From: Archaeoglobus sulfaticallidus PM70-1
Lineage (GTDB): Archaea; Halobacteriota; Archaeoglobi; Archaeoglobales; Archaeoglobaceae
Length of the DNA: 64,000 nucleotides
Reading direction: 5' to 3'
NCBI RefSeq assembly: GCF_000385565.1
Contig: NC_021169.1
Coordinates: forward strand, 1,032,571 to 1,096,570
Shown here: in pieces, positions 50,417 to 58,242 of the stretch
How the letters are laid out: each line of letters begins with the position of its first letter
Position numbering within the stretch: position 1 is the first letter of the stretch
The notes under the pieces: generated by a model
Told to the model about the DNA's origin: nothing
The model's database searches: none
What the model saw: only the letters and a program-made list of their open reading frames with translations
Made by a program: the position numbers and the translations under genes

Positions 50417-51515
50417 ACCAGAGCGCTGGAGTCCGCGCCTGCAAAAGGCGTGGGCTGGTAGATACCACCACCTCCATGCGTGGAGAAAGGTGGCGGAGGA
50501 AAGGATGAAAGTCCTTGACAAGCTCGTGCAGCTGGCAACTAGGTTTAACGCAGAATTGCGCTTCCTCCCACTAGATTTCGACAACAACCCTCTAACAAAA
50601 ACGTGGGCAAGCATTGATGAGATAGACCATGAGCTACTCTTGTTTGCACCTGTCATTTTCAGAGAACTGTTCCCAAACGAGCTTTTAATCGAAATAGACG
50701 ATGCTGATGATAATAGACTCCTCCGCAAAGCAATACTCGTCAAAAACGCACTTGACTTATTGGGGATAGGGTACACGGTGGGGTACACTGGGCGTAGGAG
50801 CTTTCACTTTAGCGTGTTAATTGATACAGATGCCTTGCCCAAAGAAGTGGATGTACAGCTCGTTAAGCAGGCAATAGTACGCAAAATCAGCATGTTTGCA
50901 GGTAATATTATTGATTCAATTGCTACAGGTGCCTTTTCTAGGAGAATGGTGCGTGAATTCTTCTCCCTTAACACGAAACAGGATAAGGGCGATGCCAATC
51001 AAGAAGAGGGTCGAAAACCTCCAACCTTTAAAATTCCTATCGATAAGCTGGAAATAAAGAGAGTGTTCTTTCCGGCCGTGCCAAGTATGCACTTTAATGG
51101 GTATAAAGTGTGGGTTCCAGATGAATCAACTCTCGAGTTAATCCAAGATGAAATTAAGGTTGATGAGAAGAAAATACAACTCATCAAGCTTCCACCTCGC
51201 AGAAGCAAACACAAGAAGGGTGGTAGAAAGAAAATACGCCCATGTATACAAAAACTTATCGAAAAAGCACAAGATAGTATTAATTTGGAGCACTATAAAA
51301 GAATTGCAATAGTTGCTGAGCTCTACGTTGCTGAATATAGCATTGATGAGATTGTGAGTGTTTTTAGAAACCAACCGGACTTTGATGAGAAGAAAACACG
51401 CTATCAGGTTGAGCATATCACTGCAAAGGGTATAAACGCCCCGTACAAGCCGTTTAGGTGTGCTACAATCAAGCAACTTGGTTTATGTGTTCCTACCTGC
51501 AAGTTCTATTCTTGA
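50403..51515 (+). CDS. Fused archaeal-type primase (PriS-like plus PriL-like domain)
   Basis: The 370-residue protein has the catalytic pattern of archaeo-eukaryotic primases: LLIEIDDADDNR (acidic residues about 97-103), GRRSFHFSVL (S-x-H at 133-135) and SRRMVREFFSLN. After a basic linker (PPRRSKHKKGGRKK) comes RPCIQKLIEKAQDSINLEHY and YKPFRCATIKQLGLCVPTC, where Cys281, 353, 362 and 366 look like a PriL-type iron-sulfur site. A single chain thus combines both primase subunits, as in some plasmid and virus primases. It is the last gene of the replication operon. Confidence 0.82.
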   Translation: MLQLKPERWSPRLQKAWAGRYHHLHAWRKVAEERMKVLDKLVQLATRFNAELRFLPLDFDNNPLTKTWASIDEIDHELLLFAPVIFRELFPNELLIEIDDADDNRLLRKAILVKNALDLLGIGYTVGYTGRRSFHFSVLIDTDALPKEVDVQLVKQAIVRKISMFAGNIIDSIATGAFSRRMVREFFSLNTKQDKGDANQEEGRKPPTFKIPIDKLEIKRVFFPAVPSMHFNGYKVWVPDESTLELIQDEIKVDEKKIQLIKLPPRRSKHKKGGRKKIRPCIQKLIEKAQDSINLEHYKRIAIVAELYVAEYSIDEIVSVFRNQPDFDEKKTRYQVEHITAKGINAPYKPFRCATIKQLGLCVPTCKFYS

Positions 51516-51547
51516 TTATTTTATTAAGTTACTTTTCGTTACTTATC

Positions 51548-51586
51548 GTAACATTTATATATTAGAGAGTGTGTAACTCTAAGTGA
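51548..51586 (+). promoter_or_regulatory. Second copy of the GTAAC promoter-operator module
   Basis: CGTAAC (51548-51553), a TATA box ATTTATATA and GTGTAACTCTAAGTGA (51571-51586) repeat the arrangement at 47442-47479, with the operator-like word 25 instead of 24 bases after CGTAAC. It is followed by GAGGTGG and ATG 51613. Shared control with the replication operon is likely. Confidence 0.65.
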
Positions 51587-51612
51587 TAAATCGTTCCTAG
51601 AGGTGGTTATGT

Positions 51613-52068
51613 ATGAAGTGCTGGAAGTGTAGTGCGGAGAACACTTTGAGAAGAGCATTGGGTGAGTTTAGAGGGAGAAAGTTGGCGATTTGGGATTTAG
51701 ACTATGTAATTGAGGCTGGGCGACGCATTGTAAACATAACTGAAGAGAAAATGCTGAGAAGAGATGGTAAAAGATTCGTACCACAATACGAGGTTGTACC
51801 TGCGTTGCGGTTGACTAGGACTATTGGAGCTGAGTATACAATTCTTTTCAGCGATAAAAGAAACGACTACTATGAGCTGTATTTGCTCGAAAAGAATCAC
51901 CTCTTCACGAAATACGTCGATGTAAATCTGTATGGAACCCTCCTCGTTGCAGGAGATTTGGATGACCTCAGAAGGACGTACTTTCAAAGATATTTTAGAG
52001 AATACTACCTCGAACATCAAGACGATCTCGCACGACTTGACAACAAGCTCGTGATGAGTGTGATTTGA
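51613..52068 (+). CDS. Uncharacterised element protein (151 residues)
   Basis: The protein begins MKCWKCSAENTLRRALGEFR with one CxxC pair and is otherwise mixed alpha-beta (EYTILFSDKRNDYYELYLLE, FQRYFREYYLEHQDDLARLD). I do not recognise a family. Its promoter is a near copy of that of the replication operon, so it probably belongs to the same regulon. Confidence 0.65.
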   Translation: MKCWKCSAENTLRRALGEFRGRKLAIWDLDYVIEAGRRIVNITEEKMLRRDGKRFVPQYEVVPALRLTRTIGAEYTILFSDKRNDYYELYLLEKNHLFTKYVDVNLYGTLLVAGDLDDLRRTYFQRYFREYYLEHQDDLARLDNKLVMSVI

Positions 52069-52147
52069 ATTGTTTCCTCCCCGACTTCAATGGCGGCGTT
52101 TTAACACCGCCTTGGATCGGGAGTGAGGGTAAAGGGGGGGTGGTTTG

Positions 52148-52339
52148 ATGGCGGAGTGGTTGCACATACTTGAAATATATGTGAGAGAGGAGGAGAAGGA
52201 GGAAATTAAGAAAAAACTCGAAGAGCTTGGTTTAGAAGTCGCAGAGACGGGGATATGCGTCGTACGCAAAGTCAACGCTGGTGGCAAAGCAAGCCATGTT
52301 GAAGCGTGGGATTCAGGAGATAATTACTGCGGGTGGTGA
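52148..52339 (+). CDS. Small uncharacterised protein (63 residues)
   Basis: From ATG 52148, preceded by a G-rich stretch with GGTGG, the ORF encodes HILEIYVREEEKEEIKKKLE, ELGLEVAETGICVV and a glycine-rich end with a terminal NYCGW. The first part resembles a small beta-alpha unit. The next frame starts 2 bases downstream. Function unknown. Confidence 0.5.
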   Translation: MAEWLHILEIYVREEEKEEIKKKLEELGLEVAETGICVVRKVNAGGKASHVEAWDSGDNYCGW

Positions 52340-52341
52340 TC

Positions 52342-52628
52342 GTGAAGTGGCAGCTCGAAATCGGCAGAATCAAGCAATTTTCTTTGTTCAGGGGAAATAG
52401 AGGGCTGGAGAAGAGCGGGATTTGAGATAGTAGAAGTCATCGAGGAAGGCGACGGACACCTTAAGCTCCGGTTAAGAAAGAAGGTTCAACCTCAGAAAAG
52501 ACGAGATTGAGGATATTGTAAGAAAATTCGAACTCATAAGTATCGACGAACTCCTCGATGATGAACCCCTCACCGGCGGCGCTGCAGCGGTTGCGAGTAC
52601 CTTGGAGGTTGTTGAAGCCGTTGCGTGA
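52342..52628 (+). pseudogene. Small frameshifted gene next to the integrase N-part
   Basis: GTG 52342 starts KWQLEIGRIKQFSLFRGNRG, and further coding-like stretches lie in the next frames: GFEIVEVIEEGDGHLKLRLR, then FNLRKDEIEDIVRKFELISI and DELLDDEPLTGGAAAV, ending at TGA 52626-52628. Together they would make about 95 residues. Two frameshifts are needed, so the gene is broken or misread. Confidence 0.4.
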
Positions 52629-52640
52629 TGGGGTAACGGG

Positions 52641-53039
52641 ATGAACACATGTGATATTAACAGTAATACATTTGTACAACACATGCCTACAGTAGACATG
52701 GTACGCAAAGTGAATACAACAGTCACATTGAGGGCGGATCTAAAAGAGGCAGCGAGGCGTTTTGAGCTAAATCTCTCAGAGTTACTCGAGCAAGCAATCA
52801 TATCGAGGATTCAACAGCTCTTACTCGTCGAGTACGGGCTTCAGCTCAAAGAATACATTGAGAAGTGGGCTCGCCCGGATTCGAACCGGGGACCTCCGCC
52901 TTGTAAGGGCGACGTCATAACCACTAGACCACGAGCCCGTTTCGATTTGTGTGCATACTTGCATTATCCCGTTCAGGATTTAAAATTTATGATACATGTA
53001 GTGGACTTGACCACATGTGGAACCTTTTTAGCAGTCTGA
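52641..53039 (+). CDS. Integrase N-terminal part with RHH-like domain, running into tRNA-Val
   Basis: Residues about 26-60 (NTTVTLRADLKEAARRFELN and LSELLEQAIISRIQ) have the ribbon-helix-helix pattern. The frame then enters the tRNA on its antisense side (KWARPDSNRGPPPCKGD, residues about 75-91). The element part ends at 52914. In the excised circle, codon 91 (GAC) is followed by GAG AGA TAT ATT GAG AGT ATG and the recombinase at 30147, all in frame. The rest of this ORF to 53039 is chromosomal and probably meaningless. Confidence 0.75.
   Translation: MNTCDINSNTFVQHMPTVDMVRKVNTTVTLRADLKEAARRFELNLSELLEQAIISRIQQLLLVEYGLQLKEYIEKWARPDSNRGPPPCKGDVITTRPRARFDLCAYLHYPVQDLKFMIHVVDLTTCGTFLAV
52864..52914. 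repeat. Right attachment site (51-bp, within tRNA-Val)
   Basis: This sequence is identical to 30079-30129. It covers the 3' part of the tRNA-Val gene plus two flanking bases, so integration leaves this tRNA copy whole. Confidence 0.93.
52866..52938 (-). tRNA. tRNA-Val (TAC anticodon)
   Basis: The minus strand gives a cloverleaf of 73 bases: acceptor GGGCTCG paired with CGAGCCC plus discriminator A, D arm with GGTCTAGTGGTTATGAC, anticodon loop CTTACAA with TAC, and T arm GGTTCGAATCC. CCA is not encoded. It is the integration target of the element to its left. Confidence 0.95.
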
Positions 53040-53244
53040 TGCTAAAAGCCTCCAGTTCGTTTTTGAACTGCGCAAAAAGCGCGAGGACGTGACTTAACAG
53101 GCGAAAAGGATGTTGGCTGTATGTAAGCAGATATGTTAGTATCCTGTCTGTAATTGGATTGGATGCACACTGCTCATTTACTAAAATCTTATACCAGAAA
53201 GCTACCACCAAAAGAATGAGAGAGTTAAATTAAAAGGGATTAAC

Positions 53245-54153
53245 CTACTTCCTCAACCCCAACCTTTTAAGAACCTGAGTTGCTCTTTCCTGCCCAAAAT
53301 ACTCATAAACACCACCCTTGCTCTCTGGCCTAACGCTTGGGTCACCCAAATAACCTGCATCGACGAGCTGAACGAGCAAGCGAGGTGGAGCCCACTTGGG
53401 GTCTTTGGTCATCTCGTACATCGACTCATATATTCTCAGCCTGGTGTCAAGTCCCACCAAATCCCCTGTTTCTATAGGGCCCATTGTGTAGCCGTAGCCA
53501 AGCATCATGCCTATGTCGATGTCCTGTGGGGTTGCAACACCCTCCTGGACCATGAGCATCGCCTCCTTCCCAAGCATCAATCCCAAGCGAGTTGTCGCAA
53601 ATCCAGGAGAGTCTTTAACAACTATGGGTACTTTTCCAAGACTGCTGAATAGTTCTCTAACCTCAGCTATGACATCTTCGCTCGTAAGCAAACCCCTGAC
53701 AAGCTCAACGAGCTTTTGAATCTGAGCTGGATTGAAGAAATGGATTCCGAGGAACTTTTCAGGACTTTTGACTGCTGAAGATAGCTTTGTAATGCTTATA
53801 GATGAAGTGTTGGAACCTATTATCGCATCCGTCACTTCTGAAATCTTCTCAAGAACCTCTTTCTTCAATCCAATGTCCTCAAAAACAGCCTCAATTACCA
53901 AATCAGCATCCTTTAAATCTTCATAATTGGTTGATGTGCTTATCCTGTTCACTATTTCTTCCATTTCATCCTCATTTATCTTTCCTTTCTCTACAAGCCT
54001 TTTCAGTCCGAATCTCCCCCAAATTACCGCATTCATACCTTTTTTCAGTTTTTCTTCATTAACATCTAAAGCGATAACCTCAAATCTACTCTGAGCGAAA
54101 AATTGTGTGATCTGAGAACCCATAAGTCCGAAACCTACAACACCAATTTTCAT
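53245..54153 (-). CDS. 3-hydroxyacyl-CoA dehydrogenase
   Basis: The 302-residue enzyme oxidises L-3-hydroxyacyl-CoA with NAD. It has the Rossmann start MKIGVVGFGLMGSQITQFFAQ, ADLVIEAVFEDIGLKKEVLEKI, IIGSNTSSISITKLSSAV, and FLGIHFFNPAQIQKLVELVRG with the catalytic His, then KDSPGFATTRLGLMLGKEAM. ATG 54153 is preferred because GGAGGTAG stands right before it; the gap to the upstream hydratase stop is 1 base. It is the last gene of the beta-oxidation operon. The 205 bases between this gene and the tRNA ORF hold nothing clear. Confidence 0.94.
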   Translation of the reverse strand: MKIGVVGFGLMGSQITQFFAQSRFEVIALDVNEEKLKKGMNAVIWGRFGLKRLVEKGKINEDEMEEIVNRISTSTNYEDLKDADLVIEAVFEDIGLKKEVLEKISEVTDAIIGSNTSSISITKLSSAVKSPEKFLGIHFFNPAQIQKLVELVRGLLTSEDVIAEVRELFSSLGKVPIVVKDSPGFATTRLGLMLGKEAMLMVQEGVATPQDIDIGMMLGYGYTMGPIETGDLVGLDTRLRIYESMYEMTKDPKWAPPRLLVQLVDAGYLGDPSVRPESKGGVYEYFGQERATQVLKRLGLRK

Positions 54154-54154
54154 A

Positions 54155-54931
54155 CTACCTCCCCCTGAACTCAGGCTTTCTTTTTTCAAGAAAAGCATTC
54201 ATACCTTCTTTCGCATCCTCTGTTGAGAAGAGAATCGAAAAGAGTGAGAGCTCATACTCCAAGCCATCATGCAAGTTCATGCTGTTTGATGAATTCAATG
54301 CCCTTTTAGCAAAAGCCACAGCTATGGGAGACTTCTCACAAATTCTCCTTGCAATTTCCATTGCTCTATCCATCAGTTTATCCTCATCAACAAGCTCATC
54401 AACTAGGCCAATTCTGTAAGCTTCTTCAGCTGAAATTATCTCTCCAGTCAACACGAGCTTCTTAGCCATTCCCACTCCAACAAGCCTTGGAAGCCTTTGT
54501 GTGCCTCCCGCTCCGGGAATTATGCCTATGTTTATCTCTGGTTGTCCAAACTTCGCTTTTTTACTCGCAACTCTTATATCGCAAGCCATCGCAAGCTCAC
54601 AACCACCCCCAAGAGCATAACCATTTATTGCAGCAATCGATGGAATATCCATCTCCTCTATTTTAGTAAAAAGTCTGGTTCCGAGTTTTGCAGATTCAAT
54701 GCAATCCAAAGGATTTCTCTTTGATAATTCTCCTATATCCGCTCCTGCAGCAAACGCCTTTCCACTCCCTGTTATGATCAAGACTCTTGCTCTATTTTCC
54801 ACCTCTTCAACAGCCTGCAAAAGCTCAGTCCTTGTTTTACTATCAAGGGCATTCAGCTTCTCAGGTCTGTTCAGAGTTAACACTGCAATGTTATCAACAA
54901 ATTCTAGCTTTATTCTCTCGAATTCAACCAT
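54155..54931 (-). CDS. Enoyl-CoA hydratase
   Basis: A 258-residue crotonase-fold enzyme that adds water to enoyl-CoA. The oxyanion region is LIITGSGKAFAAGADIGELSK, and IAAINGYALGGGCELAMACDIRVA and GQPEINIGIIPGAGGTQRLPRLVG follow; the two catalytic glutamates are in GGGCELAM and the PEINIG segment. Normal length. It lies between the acyl-CoA dehydrogenase and the hydroxyacyl-CoA dehydrogenase genes, as expected for beta-oxidation. Confidence 0.94.
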   Translation of the reverse strand: MVEFERIKLEFVDNIAVLTLNRPEKLNALDSKTRTELLQAVEEVENRARVLIITGSGKAFAAGADIGELSKRNPLDCIESAKLGTRLFTKIEEMDIPSIAAINGYALGGGCELAMACDIRVASKKAKFGQPEINIGIIPGAGGTQRLPRLVGVGMAKKLVLTGEIISAEEAYRIGLVDELVDEDKLMDRAMEIARRICEKSPIAVAFAKRALNSSNSMNLHDGLEYELSLFSILFSTEDAKEGMNAFLEKRKPEFRGR

Positions 54932-54941
54932 TTAGATCACC

Positions 54942-56105
54942 TCATGCATACTTTTTCAGAACATTCCCAATCAACATTCTCGCAATAATCTGCTTTTGAA
55001 TCTCCTTAGTTCCTTCATACAGTTCAGTTATCTTTGCATCCCTGTAGAATCTTTCTACTGGATATTCCCCTATGTATCCATAGCCTCCATGAAGCTGAAC
55101 AGCCCAGTCAGCAACATATACAGCAGTTTCTCCAGCAAAGTATTTAGCCATCGAAGAAAGTTCAGGCTTTCTTTCTCCAATACTGCACTGCCATGCTGCC
55201 TGATATGTTAGCAACCTTGCAGCCTGTATGCGGGTAGCCATCTCAGCAATTTTAAACTGAGTGTGCTGGAAAGCAGCAATTGGCTTTCCGAACTGCTTCC
55301 TTTCCTTCACATAGCTTAGAGCAAGTTCGAAAGCTCCCTGAGCCATTCCTACAGCCTGTGCAGCAACCCTTGGTCTTGTGTGATTGAAAAATTCCATCAG
55401 ATAGTAGAATCCTTTTCCCGGCTCTCCGAGTATATTCTCCTCAGGGACTCTTACATCCTTGAGAACGATTTCTGCTGTGTCGCTTGCTCTCAAACCAAGC
55501 TTATTCTTAATCTTTTTAGCCTTAAAACCCTTTGAATTGCTCTCTACGATAGCAAAAGTTAAACCATGATGTCTCTTCTCTCCTTCATAGGTTCTGCCCA
55601 AAACGAGAACAAAATCGCAAACACTGCCATTTGTTATGAACATCTTCGTCCCATTTATAATCCACTCATCACCATCTCTCTCAATCTTGGTTTTCACACT
55701 TGCTACATCACTGCCAGCATCAGGTTCAGTTGATGCCATTGCAGAGATCCCGTTTTTTTCTGTAACCCATCTGAGGTATTTCTCCTTCTGCTCTTCACTG
55801 CCAAACAAGATGAGAAGCTCGGTACCAAAAGTTGAGCTTAAACAGGCATTGCCCATTCCGGGACTTACTCTGTAAAACTCCTCGGTTACAAGGACCTCTT
55901 CGAACAGCGTTAATCCCATACCACCATACTTTTCGGGAATCTTTATCGTCGAAAATCCAAGCTCTCTTGCCTTCTTCACAACTTCCATCGGATACCTTTC
56001 CTCTCTATCACATTCCTCTATTAGTTCTGGAGTGAACTCTTTTTCAGAAAACTCCCTCGCAGCATTCTTTATATCCATCTGTTCCGGAGTTAATTTAAAA
56101 TTCAA
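54942..56105 (-). CDS. Acyl-CoA dehydrogenase
   Basis: A 387-residue flavoenzyme of the short/medium-chain type. Characteristic parts are GISAMASTEPDAGSDVASVKTKIERDGDEWIINGTKMFITNG, YVKERKQFGKPIAAFQHTQFKIAEMATRIQAARLL and QLHGGYGYIGEYPVERFYRDAKITELYEGTKEIQKQIIARML, where YEGT carries the usual catalytic Glu. It catalyses the first oxidation step of the operon. The gene 25409-26656 is a second, more divergent member. Confidence 0.94.
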   Translation of the reverse strand: MNFKLTPEQMDIKNAAREFSEKEFTPELIEECDREERYPMEVVKKARELGFSTIKIPEKYGGMGLTLFEEVLVTEEFYRVSPGMGNACLSSTFGTELLILFGSEEQKEKYLRWVTEKNGISAMASTEPDAGSDVASVKTKIERDGDEWIINGTKMFITNGSVCDFVLVLGRTYEGEKRHHGLTFAIVESNSKGFKAKKIKNKLGLRASDTAEIVLKDVRVPEENILGEPGKGFYYLMEFFNHTRPRVAAQAVGMAQGAFELALSYVKERKQFGKPIAAFQHTQFKIAEMATRIQAARLLTYQAAWQCSIGERKPELSSMAKYFAGETAVYVADWAVQLHGGYGYIGEYPVERFYRDAKITELYEGTKEIQKQIIARMLIGNVLKKYA

Positions 56106-56170
56106 GAAATCACCCTCCGTAAATTCTTATTTCATTGAGTATCTGAATTTGTAATTCAGGCTATGCGACA

Positions 56171-56566
56171 TCAAACTACCTCAAAATAAACCTTCCAAAC
56201 TCCGCTTTCATCCTTCTGAGTGTATGCTCTAACTCTATCTCCAACCTTAACACTCTCATTTCCCCAACCCATAACTCTTACATTCCCAAACCTTGCAATG
56301 GCGATTGTATAAGCTTTGATCCACTCAAAACCACTCGGAACTGACTGAACTACCGTAAAAGTTTCAACAACACCATATCCATCGATTTCAACCCACTCAG
56401 TTTCCTTTCGACAAAAACTGCATTCTGCTTGGGGAGGATAATATTCTCTTCCACACTCACATACTGTTTTGTATATCTTCCCATATTCAAGCCCTTTCCA
56501 GTATTTCTCTGTTTTGTTTACTGCTATTTTGTGCCCTAACAATAAATTTCTGCTCTTAATATACAC
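56171..56566 (-). CDS. OB-fold/zinc-ribbon protein paired with thiolase (DUF35)
   Basis: A 131-residue protein with a zinc ribbon (CECGREYYPPQAECSFC) and an OB-fold (GYGVVETFTVVQSVPSGFEW and VGDRVRAYTQKDESGVWKVY). In archaea, such proteins are encoded next to thiolases and form a complex with them. The start is a GTG after GGTGAT, four bases from the thiolase stop. This makes the thiolase-OB pair a functional unit. Confidence 0.9.
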   Translation of the reverse strand: MYIKSRNLLLGHKIAVNKTEKYWKGLEYGKIYKTVCECGREYYPPQAECSFCRKETEWVEIDGYGVVETFTVVQSVPSGFEWIKAYTIAIARFGNVRVMGWGNESVKVGDRVRAYTQKDESGVWKVYFEVV

Positions 56567-56570
56567 CGAA

Positions 56571-57728
56571 TCACCTCCTCAAAACAAAAACCCAAGCAAA
56601 ATGCCCTGTTCCACCTATATTGTGAGTTAATCCCGCATAATTCTTTATCTCAGCCTGAAGTTTTCCAGCTTCTTCTCTTAGCTGTTTGACGATTTCATAG
56701 ACCATCGCAGTTCCAGTGGCTGCTAAAGGATGCCCCTTAGCCTTTAAACCTCCAAATGTGTTGACGGGAATTTTACCTCCAAAATCTGATTCTCCATCCT
56801 CAATAAATCTGCCGCCTTCTCCCTTTCTGCAAAATCCAAGATCCTCATATGCTATTATTTCTGCAATTGTAAAGCAATCGTGGACTGTGGCGATATCAAG
56901 TTGATTAACTGGATTATCGATTTTTGCCATTCTGTAAGCCATCCTCGAAGCTTCAACTGATGCTTTTAAGCCAACAAAACTTTCCCTTCTCGTCATATTG
57001 GATGTGTCTGATGAATACCCTATTCCCTCTATCCATACCGCATCAGCTCCAAGCTCCTTTACCTTGCTTTCAGAAGCGAGAATTACTGCTGAAGCGCCAT
57101 CGCTGATTGGTGAACAATCAAAAAGCTTCAAGGGATATGCAATTACTCTTGAGTTCAAAACAGTCTCAACATCGATTTCTTTTTGAAGGTGAGCTTTTGG
57201 ATTTTTTACTGCATTTCTGTGTGCTTTTACAGCCACAAGAGCCATCTGCTCTTCGGTAGTTCCGTATTTAGCCATGTGGGATGATGCGTGCATAGCATAG
57301 TACGCCGGGAAGGTTGTACCGTACTGGTGGAACTCCCACAGGTAGTTCCCAGCCCTACCCCCAACAGCAAGGGACACTGGTGTCTCAACCTCAGTCATTT
57401 TCTCAACTCCAATAGCTATTGCAACCTCAGCAACTCCAGAGGCTATTGAAGCATAGGCTGTGTAAACTGCAGAGCTTCCAGTAGCACACGCAGATTCTAC
57501 CCTTATCGGCCCCTTTCCAGAAAAACCGCAGTACTCGTTTACTGGTACAGCGGGCATGAGTTCGTAATTTCTCGTCCCCACACTACCAACTACGCTTATA
57601 TTTACATCATCCTGAGTTATGTTAGCATCATCGAGCGCTTCTTTAACAGCTTCAAAAGCGAGTTCCTGGATTGTGGTATCTCTTACACCAAACTTTGAGC
57701 AACCAACTCCGATAATACCTATTTTCAT
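56571..57728 (-). CDS. Archaeal thiolase (acetyl-CoA acyltransferase type)
   Basis: The 385-residue protein cleaves 3-ketoacyl-CoA, or in reverse joins acyl units. It has the active-site cysteine in VESACATGSSAVYTAYASI, CSPISDGASAVILAS, DIATVHDCFTIAEIIAYEDLG and the C-terminal NTFGGLKAKGHPLAATGTAMVYEIV with catalytic His. This is the archaeal/SCPx-like group that works with an OB-fold partner. As the first gene of an operon with dehydrogenase and hydratase genes, the degradative role in beta-oxidation is likely. Confidence 0.93.
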   Translation of the reverse strand: MKIGIIGVGCSKFGVRDTTIQELAFEAVKEALDDANITQDDVNISVVGSVGTRNYELMPAVPVNEYCGFSGKGPIRVESACATGSSAVYTAYASIASGVAEVAIAIGVEKMTEVETPVSLAVGGRAGNYLWEFHQYGTTFPAYYAMHASSHMAKYGTTEEQMALVAVKAHRNAVKNPKAHLQKEIDVETVLNSRVIAYPLKLFDCSPISDGASAVILASESKVKELGADAVWIEGIGYSSDTSNMTRRESFVGLKASVEASRMAYRMAKIDNPVNQLDIATVHDCFTIAEIIAYEDLGFCRKGEGGRFIEDGESDFGGKIPVNTFGGLKAKGHPLAATGTAMVYEIVKQLREEAGKLQAEIKNYAGLTHNIGGTGHFAWVFVLRR

Positions 57729-57761
57729 CAGGCATAGTTATTCATGATTATATTTAAAATT

Positions 57762-57776
57762 TTCGTAATTGACGAA
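57762..57776. promoter_or_regulatory. Inverted repeat upstream of the thiolase operon promoter
   Basis: TTCGTAATTGACGAA has 5-base arms (TTCGT/ACGAA) and lies just upstream of a TATA-like A/T stretch (about 57747-57760, minus strand) that is about 26 bases from the thiolase start. It could bind an activator or repressor, such as the Lrp-type protein encoded at 58243. Confidence 0.4.
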
Positions 57777-57824
57777 CAAAAACTAAACACATGATTCACA
57801 ATATATGCAGAAAACTCGTTTAGC

Positions 57825-58004
57825 ATGAAGCGTGATAAGTTTACCCTTTTGGGGCTTCTCTTGGTGTTTGTAGTCTTCACACCCCTCCTATCTCCTTTAC
57901 AAAGGCTGGAGGCAACGATGCTATCTTCTCAAGGGATTTTATCCAGTCTGATACTTTGGTCTCTATCTATTACAGCTTTGCTTCCATTTGCAAGCGTAAA
58001 ATGA
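57825..58004 (+). CDS. Small two-helix membrane protein (59 residues)
   Basis: ATG 57825 lies about 23 bases after a TATA-like CAATATATGC (57797-57806). The product has a basic start (MKRDKFTLLG), one helix (LLLVFVVFTPLLSPL), a short loop and a second helix (ILSSLILWSLSITALLPFA). It is not recognised, but promoter and topology are coherent. The 238 bases from its end to the Lrp-type gene show nothing else clear. Confidence 0.45.
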   Translation: MKRDKFTLLGLLLVFVVFTPLLSPLQRLEATMLSSQGILSSLILWSLSITALLPFASVK

Positions 58005-58242
58005 AGCATAGTTTCACCCTTGAAATATATCATTCGTCCATAGTTTTCGTGGCTAGCTGACGCCTCAAAAGCCCACATGTACGACCTTTCTTTGCCAGAT
58101 CGTCAGCCCCCAATCAACTTCTCTGCAGTCAAATGGTTATTCGATGGGTGAAATTATTTCGATTACACATGTTTTATTGCTGAGAGGTGTTAATTTGACA
58201 CTTCCGGAAAAATAAATAAACTTTAAATGAATTCTACATATT

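Larger units (their letters stand above)
30130..52914. mobile_element. Integrated element of about 22.8 kb in tRNA-Val
   Basis: The segment is bounded by 51-bp perfect repeats derived from tRNA-Val. It carries a split integrase at its two ends, a type I restriction-modification system with extra genes, toxin-antitoxin genes, RHH proteins, a superfamily 1 helicase, a primase and several small orphans. No capsid, packaging ATPase or other virion gene was recognised, so an integrative plasmid fits best. Excision would give a circle of 22,785 bp. Confidence 0.88.

Noticed and set aside
30130..52914. Interpretation of the element as a provirus
   Set aside because: No capsid, packaging or other virion gene was recognised; the gene set suits an integrative plasmid better, though unknown genes leave some doubt.
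52915..53039. C-terminal part of the right-end ORF beyond the att site
   Set aside because: It is read from the antisense of the tRNA and chromosomal flank, so it is not a genuine protein part.
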